Shown piece by piece: positions 25,847 to 32,697 of a DNA stretch of 64,000 nt (position 1 is the first letter of the stretch; each line of letters opens with the position of its first letter). The stretch lies in contig JAOAHZ010000001.1 of the NCBI GenBank assembly GCA_026414975.1, forward strand, positions 1-64,000. The letters are read 5' to 3'. Position numbers and translations under genes: made by a program. The notes beneath the pieces were generated by a model, which was given only the letters and a program-made list of their open reading frames with translations, was not told where the DNA came from and did no database searches. The stretch is from Bacteroidia bacterium. Lineage in GTDB: Bacteria; Bacteroidota; Bacteroidia; SpSt-205.

Positions 25847-25879
25847 GGGGGCGCCAGCGCCTTCGGCGCTGGCGCCCCC
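25847..25879. repeat. GC-rich perfect hairpin, copy 2
   Basis: A 15-bp perfect stem with TTC loop whose 33-base core is identical to copy 1 at 1328-1364; two extra C residues extend the right flank. It lies 15 bases after the macroglobulin stop, in the convergent gap before the TPR gene. No T-run follows. A smaller 6-bp hairpin (ACCGCC-TTA-GGCGGT, 25926-25940) lies in the same gap. Confidence 0.85.
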
Positions 25880-25990
25880 CCTTTACTATCCAAACCAGAA
25901 AAAGCTTCCCCCATGGCCCTTTGCCACCGCCTTAGGCGGTCGGAATGGCTGCCTACCCAATAGCCTACGACCTATGCGCATCCAGACCCA

Positions 25991-27034
25991 TCACGAGCGA
26001 GGGTGAGACTTAGATTCAAGGTACCGTAAGGCTTCCTCGGCCTCAGGAAAGCGCCCCTGAATCTCTAAGCTCCGCTTGTAGTGATATCGGGCTTTATCGT
26101 AATCACCTTGACGCTCATACAGGCTACCTGCCATAAAGTGCGCTCGGCTATCCTGAGGGTTGAGCTCCAAAGCCCGAACGAAATCGTCTAGGGCCTTACC
26201 ATATTTCTCCATGAGAAAGTGCACAAAACCCCGATTGTAATAGGCTTGAGCGTAGGTGGGGTGAGCTAAAATGGCTTGGGTGTAGGCTTGAACGGCCTGA
26301 AAAGCATAAGTAGCTCTGGCTTTGGCTTGGTCTTTGCCCGGGGGAAGGCTCTGCAGCTTTTTCAAGAAGTAGTTACCCAACTGAAAGTTGAGAAGGGGAT
26401 CGAAACGGTTGAGCCGCCAGTAGGGGTCCAAGTAATAAGCTTTGGCGGTTTCAGGTTGAGCTAACTCGTTGAGGTACAGGTCGTACAGAAAGGTGCGCGC
26501 TTTATCATGTGTGGTGTCAAAGGTTAGAGCTTTTTTCCAGTACGCGGCGGCTTCGGATAGTCGTCCTTGAAGACGAGCCCATAAGCCGAGAGCCACCCAG
26601 ACATCGCCATTAGAGCTATCAGCAGACAAAGAGCGCATGAAGTGATAGCGGGCTTCATTCCAACGGCGCTGTATCAAATAAACGCTACCGACCCTATAGT
26701 GAAGCGTCGGGCTATTTCCTCCCCTCTCTAAGGCTTTCCGATAATAAGCCAGAGCCATGCTATCTTCCCCTCTAGTGTAATGGTAGTAGCCCCTTAGCTC
26801 GTATAGAAAGGGTTCTTCAGGATTCAAACGGAGGGCTTGTTCAGCCGCTTGAAGGGCTTCTTGGGTATCTCCGCGAGCGAAAGCCTGCAGACCTTGATTT
26901 AGAAGGTCTGTCCAGCGGGTGGTGTCAGAACGGAGTGTATCGGTGGCAACGGTAGGCCCTCGGGGGGATTGACACGAAAGCCCCAGTCCGAAGTACAAAA
27001 GCGCTGCCACAACTCGGCGACCGTCGCGTTCCAT
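25991..27034 (-). CDS. TPR-repeat lipoprotein
   Basis: A 347-residue protein with a lipoprotein signal (MERDGRRVVAALLYFGLGLSC) and about seven tetratricopeptide repeats. Examples are LLNQGLQAFARGDTQEALQAAEQALRLNPEEP and AYYNRGFVHFLMEKYGKALDDFVRALELNPQD. TPRs form helical protein-binding scaffolds, so a periplasmic adaptor role is likely; the partner is unknown. Its first 136 bases lie inside folK in another frame. The lipobox supports this start, so the long overlap seems genuine. It is the last gene of the transketolase-folK transcript. Confidence 0.88.
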   Translation of the reverse strand: MERDGRRVVAALLYFGLGLSCQSPRGPTVATDTLRSDTTRWTDLLNQGLQAFARGDTQEALQAAEQALRLNPEEPFLYELRGYYHYTRGEDSMALAYYRKALERGGNSPTLHYRVGSVYLIQRRWNEARYHFMRSLSADSSNGDVWVALGLWARLQGRLSEAAAYWKKALTFDTTHDKARTFLYDLYLNELAQPETAKAYYLDPYWRLNRFDPLLNFQLGNYFLKKLQSLPPGKDQAKARATYAFQAVQAYTQAILAHPTYAQAYYNRGFVHFLMEKYGKALDDFVRALELNPQDSRAHFMAGSLYERQGDYDKARYHYKRSLEIQGRFPEAEEALRYLESKSHPRS

Positions 27035-27447
27035 TTAGGTAGATAAAAATACGGTGCAAGTTCGTTCCATGGACCTAAAACAAAGGCGCGGTGAGGTATC
27101 CACGGATGAGGCAAAATCAGACGAGCCGAGGAGCGAGTCTCCCAGCCATGAGCTAACAGGTCTAAATCTATCACCCGAGCTTCCCAGCGTTTTCGGAGGG
27201 TGGCTGGGCGTCCCAACGACCACTCCACCTTCTGGAGAATATCTAATAGCGATTCGGGTGAAAAAGGCGCTTCTACTTCCCATACCGCATTCAAGTAATA
27301 GGGCTGCTCTGTATCTCCCCAAGGCCGTGTCTCATACACCGGCGAACTCCTAAGGACGCGCACTCCTCTCTTTTCTAACTGCGCCCACGCCTCTGACAGA
27401 GCAAACCACCGATCCCCCAAGTTGCTTCCTACTCCGATGAATATCAT
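26899..27447 (-). CDS. folK: 2-amino-4-hydroxy-6-hydroxymethyldihydropteridine pyrophosphokinase
   Basis: Transfers pyrophosphate from ATP to 6-hydroxymethyl-dihydropterin, the step before FolP. The 182-residue protein has IFIGVGSNLGDR at the N-terminus, VYETRPWGDTEQPYYLNAVWEV, and the family signature RKRWEARVIDLDLLAHG followed by LPHPWIPHRAFVLGPWNELAP. The fold should end around TVAELWQRF; the remaining residues are an extra tail overlapping the TPR gene. It overlaps the transketolase C-half gene by four bases. Confidence 0.93.
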   Translation of the reverse strand: MIFIGVGSNLGDRWFALSEAWAQLEKRGVRVLRSSPVYETRPWGDTEQPYYLNAVWEVEAPFSPESLLDILQKVEWSLGRPATLRKRWEARVIDLDLLAHGWETRSSARLILPHPWIPHRAFVLGPWNELAPYFYLPKWNATVAELWQRFCTSDWGFRVNPPEGLPLPPIHSVLTPPAGQTF

Positions 27448-28403
27448 CTCCGTCTAAGAGCTCTATCTACCGCTGCCATAATGTGACGCGCTGTCAGCCC
27501 GTACTTTTCTAAGAGTTCATCCGGTTTTCCACTTTCTCCAAAGGTATCCTGTACGGCGATCCGCTCTACGAAGCGGGGACAGAACTGCGTAGATACATGA
27601 CTCACTATGTCTCCCAGTCCATTATGAACTTGATGTTCCTCAGCCGTAACGACTATAGGCGTGCGCTCTAGCCACTCCCTGATACCCTCCACATCCACAG
27701 GCTTAAGGGTATGCACGTTCACGACGGCTATAACAAGCCCTTGCTCTTCCAGCGCATAAGAGGCCTGTATAGCGTGCCAGACCATATGCCCTGTAGCAAA
27801 AATAACCCCATCATACCCGTCCAAGACTACTTGGACCTTTCCTATCTGAAAAGAGGGGTCGTCAGGCGGAGTAAAGTTGGGGACGGCTGGACGACCGAAT
27901 CGCAAATACACTGGTCCTTCTATACGAGCCGCAGCCAGGGTAGCTAACCGAGTTTGATTGTAATCACATGGACTCAGTACCGTCATGCCTGGCAGCCCCC
28001 GCATTAGACCGATGTCTTCCAGCATCTGATGCGTAGCGCCATCCTCCCCTAAGGTTAAGCCAGCGTGCGAAGCAGCTATCTTAACATTTTTGCCTGAATA
28101 GCAAACACTTTGGCGAATTTGATCGTATACTCGTCCCGTAGCGAAGTTAGCGAAAGTCCCCACAAAGGGAATCAACCCAGTGGTAGCGAGTCCAGCTGCC
28201 ACTCCAATCATGTTCGCTTCAGCCACCCCGCACTGAAAGAACCGCTCGGGAAAGCGCTTTGCGAAAGCGTCCATCTTTACAGAACTCATAAGGTCCGCTG
28301 ATAAAGCGACAATCCGAGCATCTCTTTCAGCAGACTCCACGAGTCCAGCGCCAAAGCCGGAGCGCGTGTCTTTTGCCCCAAAATCCGTCAACCGTGGTCT
28401 CAT
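27444..28403 (-). CDS. Transketolase, C-terminal subunit
   Basis: A 319-residue half of a split transketolase (Pyr and C-terminal domains). It shows the transketolase Pyr-domain region GVAEANMIGVAAGLATTGLIPFVGTFANFATGR and FGESGKPDELLEKYGLTARHI near the end. With its partner it interconverts sugar phosphates in the non-oxidative pentose phosphate pathway. The N- and C-halves are adjacent and their coding regions meet, so 1:1 synthesis is expected. DXP synthase is excluded by the split form and the partner sequence. Confidence 0.9.
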   Translation of the reverse strand: MRPRLTDFGAKDTRSGFGAGLVESAERDARIVALSADLMSSVKMDAFAKRFPERFFQCGVAEANMIGVAAGLATTGLIPFVGTFANFATGRVYDQIRQSVCYSGKNVKIAASHAGLTLGEDGATHQMLEDIGLMRGLPGMTVLSPCDYNQTRLATLAAARIEGPVYLRFGRPAVPNFTPPDDPSFQIGKVQVVLDGYDGVIFATGHMVWHAIQASYALEEQGLVIAVVNVHTLKPVDVEGIREWLERTPIVVTAEEHQVHNGLGDIVSHVSTQFCPRFVERIAVQDTFGESGKPDELLEKYGLTARHIMAAVDRALRRR

Positions 28404-29248
28404 CAGAAGTCTCGCAAGGTAGCGGGAAGCTGCAAAATCGCCCGCTCGTATTCAGCTGAAGTGGGAGGCTTCCCATGCCAGCGATAGTCGTTCTCCATGA
28501 AATCCACTCCCTTACCCATGGTTGTGTAAGCGATTATCATGATAGGCTTGCCTTGACCTGAGCGATGAACAGCCTCGTTGAGCGTCGCAAGAATAGCCGA
28601 AAAATCATGGGCTTGCCTTAGAGCCAGCACATCCCACCCAAAGGCTCGCCACTTTTCCTCTAAAGGGTCTGTATTGAGCACATCTCGGGTATCTCCGTCT
28701 ATCTGCTTGTAGTTTCGGTCGGTGATAACGATGAGGTTATCTACTTGATGATGAGCCGCAAAAAGAGCCGCTTCCCATATTTGACCTTCGTTTGTTTCCC
28801 CATCCCCTATCATAGCGTAGACCAAGTGCGAGTCCTTCAGTAGCTTTTTCCCTAAGGCGATGCCAATAGCTGCGGAGAGCCCTTGACCGAGGGAGCCGGT
28901 GGCAACTCGGACCCCCGGAAGGCCTTCTTTTGTAGCTGGATGCCCTTGAAGTCGGCTATGGATGCGCCGAAAGGTCGCTAGCTCCTCTATAGGAAAGTAC
29001 CCACTACGAGCTAACACTGCATACCAAGCAGCACAAATATGTCCATTGGATAAGACGAACACATCCTCGCCAATTCCCGTAGGAGAAAAGGGCTGGGGGC
29101 GATGCCGAAGATGTGCGAAATAAAGCGCCACAAATATATCCGCCGCTCCCAAGGCCCCGCCCGGATGGCCTGATTGAGCCATATATATCATCCGCATAGC
29201 ATCCCGCCGTACTTGCGCCGCTATCTTTTCCAACTCGGCTATATCCAT
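28403..29248 (-). CDS. Transketolase, N-terminal subunit
   Basis: A 281-residue thiamine-diphosphate-binding half of transketolase. Key segments are SGHPGGALGAADIFVALYF, GSLGQGLSAAIGIALGKKL, the cofactor motif GDGETNEGQIWEA and ITDRNYKQIDG. I chose ATG 29248; the track's TTG at 29257 lies inside the TAACTTTG promoter box. It heads a four-gene transcript (both halves, folK, TPR lipoprotein). Confidence 0.92.
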   Translation of the reverse strand: MDIAELEKIAAQVRRDAMRMIYMAQSGHPGGALGAADIFVALYFAHLRHRPQPFSPTGIGEDVFVLSNGHICAAWYAVLARSGYFPIEELATFRRIHSRLQGHPATKEGLPGVRVATGSLGQGLSAAIGIALGKKLLKDSHLVYAMIGDGETNEGQIWEAALFAAHHQVDNLIVITDRNYKQIDGDTRDVLNTDPLEEKWRAFGWDVLALRQAHDFSAILATLNEAVHRSGQGKPIMIIAYTTMGKGVDFMENDYRWHGKPPTSAEYERAILQLPATLRDF

Positions 29249-29254
29249 GTCCGC

Positions 29255-29262
29255 CAAAGTTA
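29255..29262 (-). promoter_or_regulatory. -7 box TAACTTTG for the transketolase operon
   Basis: Exact TAnnTTTG, six bases before ATG 29248. It stands back to back with the plus-strand box at 29274-29281, only 11 bases away. Confidence 0.6.
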
Positions 29263-29273
29263 GAGAGAAGGCT

Positions 29274-29281
29274 TACTTTTG
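29274..29281 (+). promoter_or_regulatory. -7 box TACTTTTG for the EGF-like lipoprotein
   Basis: Exact TAnnTTTG, then tggg and ATG 29286. The four-base spacing predicts a leaderless mRNA. Confidence 0.6.
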
Positions 29282-29285
29282 TGGG

Positions 29286-29795
29286 ATGAGAATTCTTCTA
29301 TGGGCCTCAGGCCTCCTCTCTATCCTTCTATTTGGCTGCAGACGGCGTTCCTGTGAAGGGGTGGAGTGCTTGAATGGAGGCTCGTGTCGAGGCGGTCGTT
29401 GCCAGTGTCCTGCCGGCTTCGGCGGGTCCCGTTGTGAGCAGAAGTGGAGCGATGGATGGGTAGGTAGCTACACCGTGGATGATCGCTGTGCCATAGTCGG
29501 TTTGATCCCCCAGTATGAAGCCACCATTTCACCCTCCCCCATCTACCCTGATGTAATATACTTTGAAGGATTCGGCGATGTACGATGCGAAGGACAGCGG
29601 TTACGCGTGGAAGGACGACTCATAAACTCAGACCGCGCAGAAATCGCTCGGCAGAGTAGCTGTAACCGCCGTTACGCCATTCAAGGAATTGTCCAAAGAG
29701 ACGCTGGCCGGCGCTCTCTACGAGTGGAGTACTATTTTCAAGACTTCCAGACAGGCGTCAGTGATACATGCAGAGCCGAATGGTTTCGGTACTGA
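29286..29795 (+). CDS. Lipoprotein with one EGF-like domain
   Basis: A 169-residue surface or periplasmic lipoprotein. The leader MRILLWASGLLSILLFGC ends in a lipobox (Cys18). A six-cysteine EGF-like module follows: CEGVECLNGGSCRGGRCQC, then PAGFGGSRCE. The remaining 110 residues form a beta-rich domain (WVGSYTVDDRCAIVG ... CNRRYAIQGIVQRDAG) with three further cysteines, so a disulfide-stabilised fold is likely. Short lipoproteins of this layout occur in Bacteroidota; their role is unknown. The start is fixed by the lipobox and by the promoter four bases upstream. Confidence 0.85.
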   Translation: MRILLWASGLLSILLFGCRRRSCEGVECLNGGSCRGGRCQCPAGFGGSRCEQKWSDGWVGSYTVDDRCAIVGLIPQYEATISPSPIYPDVIYFEGFGDVRCEGQRLRVEGRLINSDRAEIARQSSCNRRYAIQGIVQRDAGRRSLRVEYYFQDFQTGVSDTCRAEWFRY

Positions 29796-29851
29796 ATGTC
29801 TTTCGCCGAACTCAGTTCATTGAGTATGTCCTGTCTAAGGTCGGAGGGCGG

Positions 29852-30484
29852 ATGGTACTTTTGTATCCCCTGAGACCTTTCCTTCATATAACGCCCCGTC
29901 TCTTGATTGCGGTGTCCTTTACTGTGCTTGGATGTAAATCCGGGGCTCCGTCTGAAGCGGCTTCAAGCCCTTCTAATACTCCCTTTACTCCCTCTGCACC
30001 TAATCAATATGACTCTTGGAGGCAGATTGCCGATAGTCTCACCCTATCTCGGCAGCAGGCAATCCTACAGCGCCTCCTTTACGCCGCCGAAAAAGAAGGC
30101 TGGGGAGGAGCGGTGCGATACTGCCACACCGCCGCTGAAACCTTGACTTTCTATCGCAGCCCACAATTTTACGTACAGCGGGTAGCTCTCTACCATAGAA
30201 ACCCCCGAAATGCTTTGGCCGACTCTTTAGATAGGGCCGCTTACAACCACTTTCGCCAGACGGGCAAAACAGAGAGCTTTATAGTAGAAGCCAAAGAGGG
30301 GACCCTTCGCTATTATCGCCCTATATACATTCCCATGGTACAGTGCCTAAAGTGCCATGGTAAGCGCGAAGATTTAGACGGACAAGCTCTGGCAGAGATC
30401 CGAAAGCGTTATCCGGGAGACAAGGCGATAGGTTTTTCCTTGGGAGACTTGCGAGGGATGTGGAAAGTGGAGATATATCCTTAG
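29852..30484 (+). CDS. Tll0287-like (DUF3365) c-heme lipoprotein
   Basis: A 210-residue lipoprotein (leader RLLIAVSFTVLGC) with a Tll0287-like domain. The domain carries one c-type haem site, CLKCHG, in YYRPIYIPMVQCLKCHGKRE, and the family end KAIGFSLGDLRGMWKVEI. Such domains act as haem sensors or small electron carriers outside the cytoplasm. Haem attachment would need the cytochrome-c maturation protein CcmF encoded at 40.6-43.4 kb. The start at ATG 29852 is preceded by GGAGGG; the track's 29768 overlaps the EGF gene. Confidence 0.85.
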   Translation: MVLLYPLRPFLHITPRLLIAVSFTVLGCKSGAPSEAASSPSNTPFTPSAPNQYDSWRQIADSLTLSRQQAILQRLLYAAEKEGWGGAVRYCHTAAETLTFYRSPQFYVQRVALYHRNPRNALADSLDRAAYNHFRQTGKTESFIVEAKEGTLRYYRPIYIPMVQCLKCHGKREDLDGQALAEIRKRYPGDKAIGFSLGDLRGMWKVEIYP

Positions 30485-30502
30485 AGCGACTTGGATTAGG
30501 AC

Positions 30503-30510
30503 TAACTTTG
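30503..30510 (+). promoter_or_regulatory. -7 box TAACTTTG for the DUF6580 operon
   Basis: Exact TAnnTTTG, then cgta and GTG 30515. With so short a distance there is no room for a 5' riboswitch. Confidence 0.6.
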
Positions 30511-30514
30511 CGTA

Positions 30515-31018
30515 GTGCAGAAGCAGCTACTGGGTGCATCCCTACTACTGATAATAGGACTCGTGGGGCGGCTTGTACCCCACCCCCCCAATTTTACGCC
30601 GGTGGAGGCTGTTGCTTTGTTTGGGGGGGCGTGGCTATCGCCCTTCTGGCTTAGCCTTCTGGTGCCCTTAGGTGTGATGGCTATAAGCGATCTTATTCTC
30701 GGATGGCATAATCTATGGCCCTTCACATGGGGGGGAATGCTTATAGGCACCTACTTAGGACACTATGTTATGCAGACCCATCGCTGGGTGTCTGTGGCAG
30801 GCACCGCTACTCTTCAGGCCACCCTCTTTTTTCTGCTGACAAATTTTGGCGTATGGATAGGGGGTTACTACGGCCACACCTTCACAGGGCTTATCACCTG
30901 CTATGTAGCTGCTATTCCATTCTACCATTATCAGGTGTTGGGAGCCCTTAGTTATAGTACCCTTTTTTGGGCGGCTGAGCATAGCCTATTTCGGAGACTT
31001 ATGCCAGCGAGGCGATGA
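30515..31018 (+). CDS. DUF6580 family membrane protein
   Basis: A 167-residue integral membrane protein with four or five helices. Family hallmarks are RLVPHPPNFTPVEAVALFGGAWLSP and SDLILGWHN near the first loops, and TFTGLITCYVAAIPFYHYQVLG near the end. Size and topology recall ECF-transporter substrate-binding (S) components, and relatives occur in Bacteroidota vitamin-uptake loci; transport of a vitamin-like substrate is therefore inferred, not shown. The start is GTG. The next gene overlaps by four bases and encodes a beta-propeller lipoprotein. Confidence 0.78.
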   Translation: MQKQLLGASLLLIIGLVGRLVPHPPNFTPVEAVALFGGAWLSPFWLSLLVPLGVMAISDLILGWHNLWPFTWGGMLIGTYLGHYVMQTHRWVSVAGTATLQATLFFLLTNFGVWIGGYYGHTFTGLITCYVAAIPFYHYQVLGALSYSTLFWAAEHSLFRRLMPARR

Positions 31019-32061
31019 AAAGATTGGGTTGGATTGGACTGCTACTGCTCTTAGCCTGTAGTCGCAAGCCCCGAATAGACGAGGATACCCCTCAACCAGC
31101 TTACCGCGGTCTTTTCGTACTCAACGAAGGGCAATGGACGCTGGGAAATGCCAGTTTAGACCTAATAGCCTCCGATGGCACCTACTACGAAGATGTTTTT
31201 TACACTGTCAATCGCCAGCCTTTGGGGGATGTAGCTAACCACATTTTGCGTCAAGGGGACACTTTATGGATTACCATGAATGGCTCTCGGCTCTTGTGGG
31301 GCCTCAGCCTACCCTCTTTAGCTGCAAGGGTCCGACTCGCCTTTCCTTCTGAAGCTAGTCCAAGGGAATTCCTCCCGCTCAGCCCGAATAAAGCCTACGT
31401 CAACTCTCTGCTGGATAGCACCATATACCGGGTAGATCCGCGGCGCGGCACGCTATCCCCTCCCCATATTCGTATAGAGAACTTCTCAGAGAGCATGCTG
31501 TATCATGCTGGGCGGGTATGGGTCACTTGCGGTAACTATGCGTACCCCCTAAGAAATTGGAAGGTGGCCTGCATAGACCCTCAGCGCGATTCGGTATTGT
31601 ATTACCTCAACCTTCCTCGTGAAAATCCTGGTCCAATAGAGCGGCTTCCCTCGGGGGAGGTGCTGGTCGGGTGCCGTGGCAACTACGCCGACCAAAAGGG
31701 CATGCTTGTCCACATAGATCCCTCCACAGCTACTATCACTCGCACGACTCCCCTCAATACCAGTGTATTTATCCTCCGACGCTATGGAAACGAGATTTAC
31801 ATGCTCACGGATTCAGGGGTAAGCCGGTATCAGTGGCAGACCGGCGGGGTGGAGTATGGATTCATATCTAAAAGGCATCTTAGGATCGCCGACCCCGAAC
31901 TGATGTACGGCTTTCACTATGACAGCCTTACAGGCGAATGGATTATCGCGAATGCTCGGGCTGGAGGCGTCCGCGGTGAAGTAATCGTCTATAAGGATGG
32001 CCAAATCATAAGACGACAGAATGTAGGCGTCTTTCCCGCTAAGTTTCTAAGATACCCATGA
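31015..32061 (+). CDS. Beta-propeller surface lipoprotein (DUF5074/YVTN-like)
   Basis: A 348-residue lipoprotein (leader MKRLGWIGLLLLLAC). The mature part has repeated four-stranded blades, starting GLFVLNEGQWTLGNASLDLI, the beginning typical of the DUF5074 family, and containing YRVDPRRGTL, VACIDPQRDSVLYYLNL and VHIDPSTATI. BtuG, a corrinoid-binding surface lipoprotein, is a characterised DUF5074-type propeller. Coupling to DUF6580 by a four-base overlap fits a ligand-capture pair for uptake, but the ligand is inferred. No TonB-dependent receptor gene lies in the window. Confidence 0.8.
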   Translation: MKRLGWIGLLLLLACSRKPRIDEDTPQPAYRGLFVLNEGQWTLGNASLDLIASDGTYYEDVFYTVNRQPLGDVANHILRQGDTLWITMNGSRLLWGLSLPSLAARVRLAFPSEASPREFLPLSPNKAYVNSLLDSTIYRVDPRRGTLSPPHIRIENFSESMLYHAGRVWVTCGNYAYPLRNWKVACIDPQRDSVLYYLNLPRENPGPIERLPSGEVLVGCRGNYADQKGMLVHIDPSTATITRTTPLNTSVFILRRYGNEIYMLTDSGVSRYQWQTGGVEYGFISKRHLRIADPELMYGFHYDSLTGEWIIANARAGGVRGEVIVYKDGQIIRRQNVGVFPAKFLRYP

Positions 32062-32693
32062 TGGAAGCAGACAAACTTACCCAAAATGGAGTTCTTATCA
32101 TCGGAACGGGGCCGCTGGCACGATGGGCTGCCCAAATTTTAGAGATGGAAGGCAAACTGGTGTATGGGTTCGCTCCGACCCGAGAACTTCAACAAAAGGA
32201 GCAGGATACCCTAAGCATCCTGCCCCCTATCACGCGAGCCCGAATATGGAAACTGCTCCGATCTGAAGAAGCAGACTACCTCATAGCTCTTACTGACCCC
32301 GTGGCTCGGGAGCGCATGGCCAATCAACTTTTTGAGCGGGTAGGACGCTCCGCCCGAAACTGCATTCACTCCAGTGTAATTGTACCGCCTACCACTCAAC
32401 TCGGAGGTGGTATCATCGCTCTGCCCTATGTAGTCTTCGGAGTCTCTGCTCAGATCGGTGGGTATGTGGCGATAGAAAGCCATACTTATATTGGCGCCGA
32501 CACCCACATACACGACTTCGTGAATATCGGAAGTGGCTGTCAAATCGGTGAAGGTTGTGAGATTGAGTGTTATGTATGGATAGGACGAGGCAGCCTGATA
32601 GATGCAGGAACGAAGATAGGCAAAGGAGCTCAGATTCTCCCGGGCAGCGTGGTACGACAGAACATAAGACCTGGAGAAATCTACGGCAGCTAA
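32058..32693 (+). CDS. NeuD-like left-handed beta-helix acyltransferase
   Basis: A 211-residue protein of the sugar O/N-acyltransferase (NeuD/PglD) type. A small Rossmann-like N-terminal domain (VLIIGTGPLARWAAQIL) precedes about eight hexapeptide turns (GGGIIALPYVVFGVSAQIGG, IGADTHIHDFVNIGSG, IGRGSLIDAGTKIGKG) forming a left-handed beta-helix that binds acyl-CoA between trimer subunits. The catalytic His is probably in DTHIHDF. The acceptor, likely an amino sugar for surface glycan, is not determinable. It overlaps the propeller gene by four bases and ends four bases before purH. Confidence 0.82.
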   Translation: MMEADKLTQNGVLIIGTGPLARWAAQILEMEGKLVYGFAPTRELQQKEQDTLSILPPITRARIWKLLRSEEADYLIALTDPVARERMANQLFERVGRSARNCIHSSVIVPPTTQLGGGIIALPYVVFGVSAQIGGYVAIESHTYIGADTHIHDFVNIGSGCQIGEGCEIECYVWIGRGSLIDAGTKIGKGAQILPGSVVRQNIRPGEIYGS

Positions 32694-32697
32694 ACGT

